Below, one piece after another: positions 41,592-57,300 of a DNA stretch of 64,000 nucleotides. Source of the stretch: Corbicula japonica (taxonomy: Eukaryota > Mollusca > Bivalvia > Venerida > Cyrenidae); contig JAZAYU010000003.1 of the NCBI GenBank assembly GCA_038501625.1, positions 4,602,796-4,666,795 of the forward strand, read 5' to 3'. Both the position numbers and the translations under genes were made by a program. Position 1 is the first letter of the stretch. Each line of letters opens with the position of its first letter. The notes under the pieces were generated by a model. It was not told where the DNA came from. It searched no databases and worked only from the letters and a program-made list of their open reading frames with translations.

Positions 41592-44500
41592 ATGACGAGT
41601 AGAGCTAGCAGGAGCTCCCAGGGCGGGAAGCCTTTCTCTGCTAACAGAACACAATCAGGTCTGAGACAAGAAACAGCTACAGGACAGAGATATCCTGAGA
41701 TCAAACAGAGAGGATACTACTCAGACATCATTGGATCAGATGTTGCATTGGGTGCTGATTTGGCGGTGAGTATGTGCATAATTGTTATAAAGGGAAAGGA
41801 ACAATGTTTTAACCCTTTACTCCATAGATACACTGTTACTGCATGGGCAAACAGTGTAGATCCAGATCATTTGGCACATCTGTGCCATCTGATCAGGATC
41901 AGCACTGTTTGCTTTTTGACATAGGTTATTCTGCTCAAAAAGAAACCAGTGATCCTGATTAGATGTCACAGATACACTGGTCTCACATGCAATAAAATGG
42001 GTTTATATCTAGTAAAGGGATAACAGCCTATTTCACACATGTGTCAAGTTTAGTCTGTTATACAGTATGTAACTTGACAAGATATCAGACATGGAAACAA
42101 ATGACTGGCATAAGCACTGTAAAACTACATTACATAACATCATCAGCACACACAAATGTGTTGCTTGTAATAACCAAAAACCTGTGTGAAATTTGGAAAT
42201 ATTTTATTTATATTTATAAAAAATTCTAATATAATCAACATTTGCATATAATAGTTTTTGAGATTACGAAATTTTTATGTAAGTTTTACTTCTTTAAAAA
42301 TATTTTATTTCATAGCAGATTGTACCAAGTTACTGTCTATTGTGAAACCAACTATTTAATGCTAGCTTGGTTTGACTATTTATGCCTGTAAAGAACTTAA
42401 CATGTGAGGTATTGATTGGTACTTGTTAATATATCATTTATTATTTGATTACTTTCAGAGATTATTTTTGTTTTTTGGAAACATTTCAGGATGTATTAAA
42501 TGGACCACCAACTGCGCATGATACTCGCTGGAATGTTGCCAAAGAAAAGCATACCCCAAAAGGTAGAATTTAATAAAGTTTTGGCAACTTGAAGCATTTA
42601 AAGATATTTACTGACTTAATTGATTTGGAAATTATTGATCTTCATTTAAATGTACCTGTATGTTTACATCTATGTTTTTATTATTTAAATTAATAGGTTA
42701 AAAGTAATGAAGTGTTAAAAATATAAGTACACTTTGTTTATAAAGCCTGATTTAGCATTTAATTGGCTGGTCTTTGTATATTGATTTATCCATTTATTGA
42801 AATTGTCATATAAACTTGTACCCATTAAGTATGGCATGGTAGGGAACAATATTGACCTACATTGAACTGCTCTAACGTGCATGAAAGTATTTCATGGCTA
42901 TATTCACAAGAAGAAAGTACACAATTTTGTTAATGTGACATCTTGAAGCTTGTATAACTTTATCTTGAAAGTATTTACCCAATCATTTTCTATTGCTTGT
43001 TTTTTACAGTAACATCATTTGAAACAAAGACGGATGTAACCGAGCTGATGAAAGATCAGTCCTATGGACCAACAACACAAATAACAGACATCTCTGTAAG
43101 AGTCCTGCAGTTATTTCTATCACAGATTCTCTTATTAATAACATGAAAAAGTATATATATGGGCCATGTTATGGCAAAAGGTGACTTAGGTGATGATTTT
43201 AACTAATTTGGTTGCTGCTATATTGGAAAGAACAAACAATTATACATCATTTTTTCAAAGATACTACTTTTATGACAAGATTTTGAAAGGAATAGGTGTT
43301 TTATTTTTAAAATGCACAATAAGCAATGTCTGCTAAAGATTATGACATAATGTCAAGGAATGACAACAGCTTCCCAAATAAAGACTTCAGCAGGGCATTG
43401 CTCATATGTTCATGTTCTTCAGTTTATATTTTTGATCATCTTTGTTCATGTGTACTACAAACTGTAGCAATAGAAATAGACCACTTTAAATTGAATCCAA
43501 CTACATGTCAATTTGTATAACATGTAGGTGTTTGTTGATACCTTATTAGTTTAATCACTTTAACTGTGTAAGGTATACACTCAAAATGGCATTCAAGTTA
43601 TATTCATGTGGTATAAAAAAACTGCTGTAGAGTTATTATGCAATGTGCTTGTAGACAGAGGATAACAATTACACATTCAAAAAAACACGATCAATAATAA
43701 TAATAATGAGGAAGCAATAATGAAACAAAATGATAGTTTATAAGAAAAATTCCATGATCAGAGTTTTTTTCTGTTATACAACATGAAATAATTGATATGT
43801 TGAAGCAACAGTTCATTCTTGTTTTCAGGATTTTCCAGTGCAGGCCTCTGAGCCCAAAGTTCAGTTGCCATTCTATACAAAGCCAGGGGAATGTCCTCGC
43901 AAAATTGAAATTGAAAGGTATGTAACTGGCATCTGTTTAATTTTTTTTACTTCTCACAAAAAAAGATAAGGAATAGGGTTGGATGCACAATTTCTAGAAA
44001 GGGGTTTCATTAGAGGCAATCGTAGGCTTGTTAACATGATAATTTCCAACTCTTTGGAAATCCCCTTAAGAGTTAAAATATTGTTTCCCAAAAAGGGGTT
44101 TCAAGTAACCGCACTGAATCCACTCTAGATCCACCCAAAAGAAAATTGAATAAAACTGCACATATTCTTTTCCTAAAGTACATGTGTGTTGCATCATTCT
44201 TAAAAGAATTTGAATGTTAATGAAACAATGTTTATCCAGTGGTTTTTGTTTTTTGTAGGAAAAGACGTTTGTATCAAACGCTTGATCTCAGTGAATTACT
44301 GCAGCAAGAGAACATCCAAACCGAGTTGTTGATGCCAAAAGATCAGAATGGAGAATCTGTAGAATTAAACAAGAACCCTGAGGACCCTGCTCCCTTCCCA
44401 CCTTTCCTGCCCCTTGATATATTTGACAATGAGGAGTTTGATTGTCGCACACCAGAGGAATGGATCAACATGGGCAAAGAAAATGGTGTACGCAAACCTG

Positions 44501-47500
44501 TGCCAGGAGTTGCCTTGCTGCCGAAGAAAGATTCTGATGCTTCATGTAAGTTTTCTGCTGGCAAAATTGGCTCAAAAGGCTTACAGTCTATTTTTTGTCA
44601 AAGGCTTTTAACCCTTTCCTCCATAGAGAAACCTTTATTGTGTGGGCGAACAGTGTAGACCCAGATCAGCCATAACATCCATGTCATCTGATCAGAATCT
44701 GCACTGTTCTATTTTTGTGTCTTTAGGTTATTTCTGACAAAATACGACCAGTGCAGATCCTGATAAAAATCAGACGGCACGGATGTGCCGGCTGATCTGG
44801 ATCTACACTGGATGCACATGCGTTAAAATGTGTATATATGGAGGAAAGGGTTAACATTTATGGTCAAGTGATTAAAGTTTTAGGTATTTGTTGATTAAAA
44901 TAGTGAACCTAACAGGACAAAATTGTCAATCATTATCTTATAAAACAGCTTTCAAAAACCATTTCCTTAAAATGTAAACAAATTACTTAAACTATAATCA
45001 TGTTTAAAAATTAAAATGAAATCACACAGATTGATTCTGTAGAGCTCATTTTCAGTACCGGCAACAGACCCTAGTATTGTGTATCAGTGGTTTGATGTGG
45101 GTGTGTTGGATTATGACTGTGAAACGCACCACTACCTTGTACAGAAGACCAACCGACAGGGACGTATTGTTGATGCCAGTGGTAATCCTGTTGTCAACGG
45201 AGGAATCCAGGCTGATGGTTAGTTTGTTTCTGTTTGAAGTACTAACTCACTGTTGAAATGTTTGGTCAATAAGTTTTGTGCTATCGCTCAACAAGGAAAA
45301 CAAACAATAATATTTGCATTGTGTTCCCTAAGTGGTCAAATAGTGCCCTCTCTATATGCCTGTTTACCTGTTATTCCGTTAAGTGCAAATAGTGCAAGTA
45401 AGTTTGTTCCTTCACTCCATTTATTTGGAGTTAGTCACATTTTTCTCCAGTGTAGATCAAGGTCAGCCTGCTCATAAATGCTATCTATCTTGATCTGCAC
45501 TATATTAATTAGTCTATAAGCTTCAAGGCCTAAATTAACCTAATGAATCAGAAAGCAAACAGTGTAGAGAATGTACTGGCTGATCTAGATCTGGGTTGAA
45601 GGTTATAAAGCTGAGATTGGAAACCAGTCTCAAATCTCAAGCATCTGATTGGCTGAAATGGCGACCAGTCGCCATTTCAGCCAATCAGATGCTTGAGATT
45701 TGAGACTGGTTTCCATGCTCAGTTTTATAACCTTGGGCACTGCACTGTTTGCCTAGGATAACAGCCATATCCCATGGGATACAGGGTTAAGTATTAGTAA
45801 GTGTTATAGAAAAGCTCTCAATATTTAGGATGAATACATTTATTTCAGGAACAAGGATCACACTACCTGCACAGTACTGGATCCCGAGAGTGCGGCTCTT
45901 GTTCAATGCAGAGGACCCACGGGTGTTTGCCCAGCGTGTGGCTGAGGCTTTCCGACTGAGGAAGAACACAGAAGCACTCCTCAGATACAACCTCTACATA
46001 GACTGCATGCCCATGGATGGGGTAGGAGAGCTGGACCAGGCTTCATTGAAGAGAATGGTAGAGTGGGCAAAGAGCGCCCCAGGACTATCCAAGGATAAAG
46101 GGTTAGTGTTCTATCATCTTTAAATTCTTACAATATTTTCTTATTTGCAATATTTTTATACTTGTCATGTTTGGTGGTTTTTAAATATGTTTTTTTTTAT
46201 ATTGCAAATCTTTCTTAATTGTTTTTTAAGAGTCATTTACTGACAATTGAGAAATTATAAAATCGAAAGTGGTTAGAAAATTTATTTCAGTTTTATTTTC
46301 CATGTGTATCAAATTTATGTAAAAAAACAAACATCTGGAACTGTCTAAACAATCAAAGTAACATTTTTATTACAGACTAGAAGATGGCATACAAGCTCTA
46401 GAGAAAGAGGCCAATATTGACTTCTGTCGCTCTATGAACCGCATCATCTTTGACAAGATTATTGAACAGGATAACTCCACATTTGCTTTTGTGTCAGTTC
46501 CTGCCCCTGAGGATAAACCTGTACCATTCAAAGGTATTGTTTTAATGAACAGTATTTACAGTGTTGAATGTAAAGACATGCTAGTAATTATTACAGATAG
46601 TATCTGTATTAAAAAATGCACAGAGTGCAGTATCATAAATTTGGTTTATTGTCTGGAATTTGCATAGAGAACTAAAACAGACTGATTCACAGTGTTTAAG
46701 TCTCTTACTATATTATAAAAATTTGTGTTTTTTTCAGTTTTCAATTTTGTAGTTATTACATAAAACTCTGTCTTGTGGAGACACAATTTGAACAGTGTAG
46801 AAGCTGATCAGACAGCAAAGATGTGTCTGCTGATCTTGATCTGCACATGCAATAAAGCTATTTAAAAGCCTTTAATTGTATGTATTTCAGCCTGCAGCAC
46901 GGATGTACCGGAGTATGACTATGATGCTGTCTATGATGCCTTTGCTTTCAACTCTTTGCTGACCCGTGTTGAAAGCATTAAAGCTACAGGCACTGTGGCG
47001 ATTGAGTGTAACGAAGTGGCAAACAAATGTCTGTACCATGTACCTACCACCAAACCAATGAGGATTGAAGAGTTTGAGCAAACTCAAGCACAAGTCACAT
47101 CCCAGGTACTTTGAGATCTTTAAAGTGATATTTACAGTATTGTGTTGTTTCAGGCCTATTGTTTAGCTTAGGTATGTGTTACACTGAGTACAGTAATGAG
47201 CTTAGTGAAGATGAGTCAGGCCATAAAATGGTATGGAATATTATAATAAATTATTTTGATAGATTACAGACGAAATATCAAGTGTTAAATATCTGATTGA
47301 TGTTCAGTTACAGTTATTCCTTACTTGTACAAATCGGGTGCATTCATTACACATGTGTTTACTGAAATTAATGTAATATGTAAAAGGTGTCTTCAAACAG
47401 CTGATGTCTTGAAATCAATGCCCTAGGTTATAAAACTGAGCTAAGAAACCAGTCTGAAATCTCAAGCATCTGATTGGCTGAAATGGCAACCAGTCGCCAT

Positions 47501-50500
47501 TCACCATTTTTGCCAATCAGATGCTTGAGATTTGAGACTGGTTTCCGTACTCATATTTATAGCCTTCAGCCCAAGTCTAAGGTCTGAGTAGGAGAAAGTG
47601 CTTACCATGCATTTTGTGGTAAAATGAATATTATTTAGTTAAAATTTGAGATAATATCACCTATTTTTTAGAAAAAAAAAGAAATTGTAAGTTTATTTAA
47701 ATAAAGTTTAACCCTTTCCCAGTGGCAAGAGTTTTAACTTGTTGTGTGGTTTTCTCATGCCACTATGTTTATTATTTGCAGGTTGCTTTGTTTTTGAAAG
47801 ATTCCTGGATCTCAACACTACGTGCTGCAATCAGGACAAAGCTGCGAGATGTCGGCAAAGGCTGGTTCAACATCCATGAGACAAACTTTGAGGTGTACCA
47901 GATCTCTAAGCTGAAGAAGTTTATGGAGATGGTCAAATTTATGATGCAGGTAAATAATGGTTGGTTGACATTGCTAAACTGCCACTAAATCTCTGTTAAA
48001 TATCTGATTATTTTTACATTTTACATGATAATCATCTCTTGTATCGTTGTCTTCTAAGTTTTCAATTATAATACTTCTATGTGGCCAGATATGTTTTAGT
48101 CAGTTATAACATTACAATATAGCATAACATTTCTAATTTGATAAGCTTTACTGTTTGAATCAAATGGCATAGGTCTCATTTACTCATGGTCTCATTGAAG
48201 TAAAGAGAAAATACCTCTTGATAATGTGTACACAGCTGCAAAAGCCAAAGAAATTGTCAGTATCTGGACCCAAACGACAATGGTAATGTAGATCTAAATC
48301 TGCTGGCATGTCTGTTCAGCTCTGATCAGGATCTACACCAGTTGCCTGTGGGATATTAGCCATATCCATTGAGTAAATGGTTAAGTTAAAGGTTTCTTGC
48401 AGTTTTCAATAAATCTAAAAAATTATTTGATTTTATTTTTGAGATTATCATTTGCATGTCATCCCTGGTATCCAGTTTTGCTTATTACAGAAAATCTTAG
48501 AACAGAATGTTAAATGACATCATGATTTTGAGTAAAGTGGTCAGTTAATACAACATTTAAGATTAACAGCTACAACAGCAAAAACATTTTGTGTAACTAT
48601 TTCAGGACTCGATGAGGTTTTTGGTTCAGAATTCACTGCATTCATTCACCCAGATGATTATAGATGCTTGTCACTCAACAATGAAGCTTCAGGATGACTT
48701 TGTCTGGGGAAATGATGTCATCACAAGTATTTACAGGTCAGCTCTAATCTTATGTGTCCTGAACTTATGGTCAATCTCAAACAAATGTTTTGATAAGACT
48801 TAAATTCTGATTAAGCGTTTGTGTTTTTCCTTTTGTGGCATATCTTTTTCATTAGCTTGTAGCTTTGAGGGGATAACTAGTGCTCAGGGTTTGTGTTTCC
48901 TCCATAGGTCATTGTCCAATCAGAATTCTTGATCTTCAAATTTATTATGCTTAGCATAGAGACCAGTTGCAGATCTCAGTCTTTTTCTCTAACTACAAAA
49001 CTTGCCATCAAATTGATACACTATTATATACATGACAGTAAATACTCACTAGGTAAGAAATGTTTCAGACCTCGAAGAAATGCCCTGTTTCTGGTGGATC
49101 TACAACTAGACAACACTGGTGTCCACTACAGCACAAATCTGAACAACTTTGAGACCAGCATGGTCAGTCTGTTTGACAAGGGGATACAGTCTACACAAAA
49201 TGTTCCGCAGCTCGAGAAGGTAAAAGACTGCCAATCTGTCATTCACCAACATCTCATTCTAGAAATAATCTCTACCTTTAAACACTTAGATTTTCTTAAC
49301 AGATTAATAGGTTATTTCTAAAAACAAACAAAATAAGTAAGGAACTCTTAAATCATGGTTTTGTAGAGAAGTGCTGCAGTTTATAAAACAAGAGAAAAAA
49401 ACTGTGATAAATGATTTAACCAGTACACATTAAAGAACAAAACAAAAAACCAAAAAAATCTGAAGGTGGTTAAATATAAAAATTGTTAAATAATGTTCTC
49501 AAATATTTGATGAATTTCAAAATGCTTAAAATTTTTCAGTCAAGCCTTTAGCTAAAGTTTAACATACAGAAGAACTATTATCAAAAAGAATTGTTATCTA
49601 CCATTAGTTTGTATTTAAATTTTATGCTTTATATGGCATAGTTATATTTCAGATCAGAGCATCAAGACCATTCAGGCCATGACATCTTAGTCTGATGTAC
49701 ACAGTTAAATGCTTTTGTCTGTTTTATGTTACAGTACATCCTGGAGGATATTTTTTGGTCCGGTACACCCTTGTTGGAGTCAGTGGGAGAACATGAGCCT
49801 CACGTGGAGGAGTTGAGAGAGAACATCCGAAAGGCCATCCGCAAGGCTCTCATCCCAATGAAGGCCTACGCGAGGGAGTACGAGAAATATCTAGAGATCA
49901 TTAACCTAGATATCAACGTGTACATCAGGTAAGTCGCAACATTCCTGGTAGAATTTGTAAATTTCTTAACCCTTTCCTCCATATATATGCCTCTTTACGT
50001 CTGTGCAACCAGTGTAGATCCAGATCAGGCGGCACATCTGTGGTGTTGACCAAAATGTGACCAATCCAGATCCTGGATGTGGATCTACACTGGTTGCACA
50101 TGTGTTAAAAGGCATATAATAAAGGGTTAAGAGACTATATATATTATATATTATATTGACTGAAATTAAGCAAAATAATTCAATTTAGACTCAAGTTACT
50201 TTGACAATAAATCTTTTATATCATAACTCTTGATCTCTTTTTGCTTCCAAAAATTGATTGCCACAGTTACAGGGAATGGCTTGGAATGAGACCCCCAGAT
50301 ATCTTCAACTTTCACATGCTTAGCCAGGGGAGAAGAATTTCCACATATTTTTTCATTAAGTTGAAACCTTTGTTAATTTTTCACAAAAACTGGAAAAACA
50401 AACACTAGTTTTGACAACTTATGTTTATATTCAAGTTAGTAAAGTTAGTATCTTATATTGTCAGCCTAACATCAAAAACCTTGTGCTGATCAAATTTTCA

Positions 50501-53500
50501 ATTTGGCTACACAGGAATTCAGGGAAAACAACCGCAAAATCTGTAAAAATCTCGCACCTCTATGCCAGTGGGAAAGATTCAAAATATTCATGTGTTGACA
50601 TCATATTCTGATTGATGGATATTTTATAAGTTCAAAACCTTGTATTAGATTTTGATGTTAGGCCGACAATATGGTATTTTTTGTGTAAGGGTTTTTTTTT
50701 TTGTTTCAACACAGGGAGTACGAGGGTAAGCAGCACACAGCCCTTGAGGTGAAACAGGAAGTGGAGATGCATTTAAAGGAAAAGGAGATCATTGAGGCAA
50801 CGATCCCTAGCAACATCATCATTGGTCCATTCTGGATCAACACTGACTCCGTCAAACAGAACCTGTCCAAGAAACGCAAGAATCTCAGCAATGCTGTGCT
50901 CGAATACCTGGCCAGACATCTCCGCAAACAGGCTGATGATGTAAGTAGTGAATATGCAGTCTAGTTAGAGACTTTTAGCATAAAAAACAGCAGGAAATGA
51001 TATAATTTAGGGTTATATCAATGAAACTTTAACTTGCTGTTTGGAAGTGAATGTGTAGATATTGAATTCATTGTAATTAAACCCTTTCCTCCATAATATA
51101 TACGCATTTTTATGCATGTGCGACCAGAGTAGATCCAGATTAGCTGGCACATCCATGCCGTCTGATGTGCCGTCTGATCAGCATCTGCACTGATCGCATT
51201 TTGGTCAACAATATCTTAATAAAAAAGCCAACAGTGCAGATCCTGATCAGACGTCAAGGATGTGCTGACTTATCTGGATCTACACTGTTTGCCCATGCCA
51301 TAATTAGTGTATATGGAGGAAAGGGTTAAAGAGCTATTTTTTTTTTGTTCATGGCTTTTTTTATTTTCATTTGAAAAATCCAAACTACTTCTAGTACTTT
51401 GGATTACCTTGACAAGTCCAGACTACTTTATGCACAAAGTTGATACTGTATGAAACCAGTTTGTATACGGAATCCCTAGAAACAAAAAGTTCCAATGTAT
51501 TCATGTGACAGATGCAACTTCTATGTTATTAGCATGTTATTTTCATTAGGAAAGTGTTTATCCTTATTTAAACTGCATTATATTTCTTTGCTGAATCAGA
51601 AAACCAATTTATTTGAACCAACACTCTATGCAATTGGCTGTTAAAAGAGTAAGATTATTTTAATTTCAGATTTTCTGTATTTAGTAGCATACATTGATTT
51701 TGTTTCAGGCATGTGAAGAATTCAAGTCGATCAGCCGAAAGCTGTATGACAAAAATAACTGCATTGAGGAATTGTCTGACATGAGGGAATGGATGAAATC
51801 TATCCCAGAAAAACTCAAAGAGCATCAGGTAGGTTTAGTCAATTAAAATAAATTGTAATTTTCTAGTTTAAAGGAAAAAATTTAATTGATTCTCGATATT
51901 AAATATAACAACATTATTTCTTTTGTATGGGAGTCTACCATTAGACCCAGTTTTCTTAAACAAAAGAACAATAGAAAAGAACACCAGCACGTCTTATGTA
52001 ATTTTGAGTTTTACATACATGTATATATACATGCATTAAACTGGTCCAAACCTTACTGGTGGATTTTCTTCACACACATGTATACAATTAAAATGAAGTT
52101 TGTCTGTTGCTGTTGGAGCAAGGTAACATATACAGGAGATAGATCTGCTGAGGGCTGTAGCTTGCCATTGAAAGAGTATGAATTTGGTATGGTATGTCAC
52201 AGAGATTTGTTTAGAAACTTCTGGCTGACATATTAAGAAACGAGTCCGAGTAGATAATTAGGCTGTGTTGGGCAGTAATTTGCATTTCTGTTACTGCCAA
52301 ACAAGATAAGATGAAACTGAACATGCAATACATGTATTTTCTTATTTATCATTCTCATGGTCTCAAAGTTCCTTAACCCTTTCCTCCATATACCTTGAAG
52401 GTGTGGGTGAAGAGGGTAGATCTGGATCATGTGGAACATCTGTGCCATCTGATCAGGATCTGCACTGTTTGCTTAATGATTTATTAGGTTATTTCTGACC
52501 AAAAAGCAAACAGTGCAGATCCTGATCAGATGGCATGAATGTGCAGGCTGATCTGCATCTTCTGTGGTGGCAAATGCGTTATAATGCATATATATTGAGT
52601 AAGGGTTATTTTCTACAGTACAGGATCAAAAAGATGTAGACAAGTAATACTGTGTCAAAAAGAATCAATGAAGATATGTTCAAATTCATTTATTTTTGCT
52701 ATTTTAGGATCTGATTGACAAGGCCATGGAAGATTATGAGCTCATTGAGGACTTTTACTATAACCTGTCTCAAGATGACTTCAACCTCAAGTAGGCTGGC
52801 TATCTTATTCTTATTGATGTTGTATCCTACTTTCTGTATCTTTATATTGATGTTGAAATAAAGGCTGAGGGATGAAGAAAAAAATGCAGATTAACATCAT
52901 TGTATAATATTATGTTACTTTGAATTTGTTCGCATCAGCAGGCTTAGCCTTATTTTATTCCAAAAATGTTTGTTTGTTTGTTTGTTTGAAAATTGATAGT
53001 ATTCAAGCAAAAGACTGTGGAGTAGATAGATAAGTTGTCCATTAATAAAACATTTTAGCAATCCTGAAATGTAGATTAGTTAACTCTGAGTACAGTTCAC
53101 AGGTTATGTCAAGGTAAAGATGTAGATCAACCTTTACATGTCATGCATGCAGTCTGCTCAGAGTCTACCCTGTTGACTTTTGCATCAACAAACATCAGTA
53201 AAATACCTATATAAACAAAAAGTGTACATTCTCAGATTGAAAGAAAAGGCAAGACAGTAATTAAGGTGGTTAACCCTTTACGCCATATATATGCATTTTA
53301 ATTAGTGTGCAACCAGTGTAGATCAAGATCAGCCAGCACATTTTGTCCCATCTGATCAGGATCTGCACTGTTCACATTTTTGTTAGAAACAACCTAATGA
53401 ATCTAAAGACAATTAGTGTAGATCCTGATCAGAGGGCACACCATAAAAGTGTGTGTATGAATTGAAGGGTTAACTAAGCATTGTATTGTAGATGGACAGC

Positions 53501-54338
53501 TATAGGATGGCCACACAAGATTGAGGTACAGATGGAGCAGACATATACCCAGCTGGACGAGGATGAGGAGAGATTCCGCAAGCTACAGACCTCTGACCAG
53601 GCCAATTTCAATGACAGGCTAGACACCTTACAGGTAAATACATTCTTATCTATATATTAAGTTTGAACTAAGAATTTCCAAAAGTAAAATATCTCCTTTA
53701 CCCTTTCCTCCATAGATATGCCATTATGTCTTTATTGCATTGGAGAATAGTGTAGATCCAGATCAGCAGGCACATCCATGCCATCTTATCAGGATCTGCA
53801 CTGTTCCCTTTTTGATTTATTAGGTAATTTCTGACCAAAAAGGGAACAGTGCAGATACTGATCAGACACCTCAGATCTCAGTGCTGGGTGATCTGGATAT
53901 TCACTGTGCACTTGTGGTAAAATCCATAGATATAGAGGAAAGGGTTACAGTTTATTTAACCCTAAGCACAGCTTATTTCACATTTGTGACCAGTGTAGAC
54001 CCAAATCAAATCAGCCTGCAAAAATCTCAGATCAGATCAGATCAGGGCCTATAGTATTCACTTGTTTGTTAATAAAAATATATTAATTTGAAAGGGTTTG
54101 CTGAAATTGAAAGAATGATTAGATTGAAAACTTGAAGGAAGAAAAAAAGCCCATTCTGACATATTGTTTAATATTTCCATAGATGGTTGTTGCTGGCATG
54201 GCGGCCCACTGTGACATTAGCAAGGGTCATGAGATAGCCAATGAAGTTAGGAGGGTCACCAAGCAGCTGAAGGAAGCTCAGGGTCTTGCAGGCACTTACA
54301 ACAACCGAGAGAGGCTGTTTGGTATGCCGGTCACCAAT
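41592..54338 (+). CDS. DNAH1: DNAH1 exons 1-18: N-terminal tail
   Basis: Exons: 41592-41765, 42490-42562, 43010-43095, 43829-43917, 44259-44545, 45056-45217, 45849-46101, 46376-46533, 46891-47105, 47782-47949, 48606-48736, 49069-49219, 49735-49928, 50715-50940, 51709-51828, 52708-52790, 53492-53633 and 54183-54338. These encode residues 1 to about 956: a short Ser/Arg-rich start, then the helical-bundle tail used for dimerisation and for binding intermediate and light chains. The segment around residue 950 ([29 protein letters not shown]) marks the approach to the linker. All junctions have GT-AG and agree in phase. No stop or frameshift is seen. Confidence 0.93.
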
Positions 54339-57300
54339 GTAAGTACACTTATCACAGTCACTTAGAGGCCTAACATCATAAAATTGAAATTGGAAACAAA
54401 TCCAGAAATGCTTACTTGTGATTGTTCAGTTTAGAGACTGGTCTCTATTTCATCCAGCCAGGGCACAAAATTGGAGACCAGTCTCGAATCATAAGCATCT
54501 GATGGGTTGAAATGGAGACCAGTCTCCATTTCAACTAATCATATGCTTGAGATTGGAGTCTGGTATCCAGTTTCATTTGATCTTGGGCACTGCTCCTTAT
54601 CATTGAGACTGATGTCCCATCTCAGTTTTATGATCCATGGGCTTTGTGTCATGGAAATTTGAGGAAATTGGAGTATGGTTTTTGTTAACCATTTTTTTCA
54701 TAACTATAATTGTATATCCTTTAACTTGTCTGATGTTGATAATCTTTGTAAAAGGATTATAAGTTCCAATTCAACTGTTGTTGTTTAATTGAAGAATTAT
54801 TTGTTTGTATTTGTCATAGTTTGGTAATTATGAATTTAAGCGTATTTCAGTTGTGTTTAACTTCATGCATGTTAATTAACCTTGTGTATTGTCTAGTCTG
54901 TATTTCAGTATAGGGTTTACATAACATGGTATTGAGTAAACACAGACCCAGATATGTCATATATACATATGTGTATTGTCTCATATGTCCTTCTCAAGTA
55001 TTTTCTGGGGTTATCATGCTGGAGGAATGGTGTACAGCTAATTTTTGGTTATTGTGTGTTGTGAAACTAACCAGATCTAACTAGTTAGGAATTCCCAGAA
55101 AATGGAATTTGTTGTTTCTGTTTGTAGATTTTAGTTTATATAGCCCTTTCGTTGATATATACGCATTTTTACGCGTGTGTGAAAAGTGTAGATCCAGATC
55201 AGCCGGCACATCCGTGCCATCTGATCAGGATCTGCACTGGTTGCATTTTGGTCATAAATAACCTAATTAATCAAATAGCGAACAGTTTAGATCCTGATCA
55301 GATGGCACGGATGTGCTGGCTGATCTGGATCTAAACTGTTTGCCCTAGCAATAAAGGTGTATCTATACAGTAAAGGGATAGTGTTGCTGGGTCTTCATTG
55401 ATAAAATCCTTGTCTGGCTGCTCTACTTCACAGTCATTATGACTTAGGGAATATTTTGCTTTTGAAGTCATCTAGTGTTGGTATATTTTTTCCTTTTATT
55501 CATTTTGGCAGCCAATAAAAGACTTTAAATCTTCTTGAAGTCAGAAGCCAGGCTTGGTTTTCAATAGAACTCCATTTTCTGGGAAAATCATTGTAATGAA
55601 CTACTGGAAATTAGTTATTTTGATTTTTCATTTATTGATTTAAAACTGTAAAGGACATGGACCTTTCCTGTAAAGTTGAAGTTTTAGCAGATGTATGGGA
55701 TACATTTACCATTGTTATTTTATGATAGCCTTAGATGCTTGCATTTTATAGTACAATGGTTCTTGTATACTCATAAATACTGCAGTCACTTTATATGGCT
55801 CTCCGTGTGTTGTTTTTAGCTTTTTTTATTAAATTATTTAACATTTTACTATTGCACATTTTACTACACATAGCTTTCAGGTATTAAATGCCTAACCCTT
55901 TTTTTGGATGTCCATGACATTTGATGCTTTACTTTTTGATGATTTGTTCGCACACAAGCCATGATTTGGTTGTAACTATTTCTTTTAATCCTTTCCTCCA
56001 TAGACACACCTTTATTAAGTGGGCAAGCAGTTTAGATCCAGATCAGCCAGCACATATGTGTGGTCTGATCAGGATCTGCACTGTTCGCTTTTTGATTTAA
56101 TTATTTCTGACCAAAATCCAACCAGTGCAGATCCTGATCAGATGGCACTAATGTGCTGGCTGATCTGGATCTACACTGGTCGCACATGCATAAAAATGCA
56201 TATATATGGAGGAAAGGGTTACAAAATTATATGTGATCTCTCTGTTTTATGTCACTTACAGCCTGCCACTGTTGCTCAACCTCATTGCTTATGTCGTGTC
56301 CACTCTTTTGCTTTCTCACACTTTTCCTGATTAAGCCACTAGTTTTACATCACAAAAACCTGATTCTAATTAACCCTTTGCTCTATGAATAATAGATTAT
56401 ATGTGTAACCATTGTAAATCCTATACAATCTGATCAGGGTCTGCATCAGGCTAATGTGAATCTACACTGGTTGCACAAGAGAAATAAGCTGTAAATAGAT
56501 TGAATAAGTGAGCACACTATTATAACATGAAAAAAATCAAGAGTATTAAACAAGAGTACTAAAAATGCTACTCTGTTGTTCTATTTTTCTTCATCTCTTG
56601 TCTTTTATTGTCCTTTTGCTTGTCACTTACCCATAATTCTGCCCTTCTGTCAAAAAAACCTCTTTACACAGGACATATGTAGCGATGTTATATTTTGGGT
56701 GACAAGAATTAACAGTAACTGTTTAGAAACATGGTATTTTTTATTTTGGAAAAGTTGTCAAATTCAATTAGAGTCTTGTTTAGAGAGGTTTAAATTTTGA
56801 TTTGTCTTTTTAATGCATTTAACTTAAGAACTGCACATTTGAACTGCATAAGTCAAGCAACCTCTTTGTAACATATTGGAGTGATGCATGTATTTCTTTT
56901 TATACACAAAACTTTTCTCTTTTTTTTTTTAAAGAGACTTGTCAGTTTTAACTTAGGCAGTACTAGAATTTTTTAAAAGGTTGCTTTGCTTGCAGTTGTT
57001 TCTTTGCCATAGAGCACCGTAGTTTAATCTTTATTTGATTGCTACCGTAGACTAGAGCTGTATAAACTGATTGTTGTTCTAGTACGACAAGCTAGGAAAG
57101 CTTGTGAAGGACTTTGAGCCTTTCCGTAACCTTTGGGTTACAACTTCTGATTGGATAAGATGGCATGAATCATGGATGAATGACCCGCTGACGTCCATCA
57201 ACGCTGAGGAGCTGGAAAAGAATGTCAATGATGCGTACAAGACAATGCACAAATCGGTGAAAGTCTTCAATGATATTCCCAGTAAGTTTCTGTACTCCTT

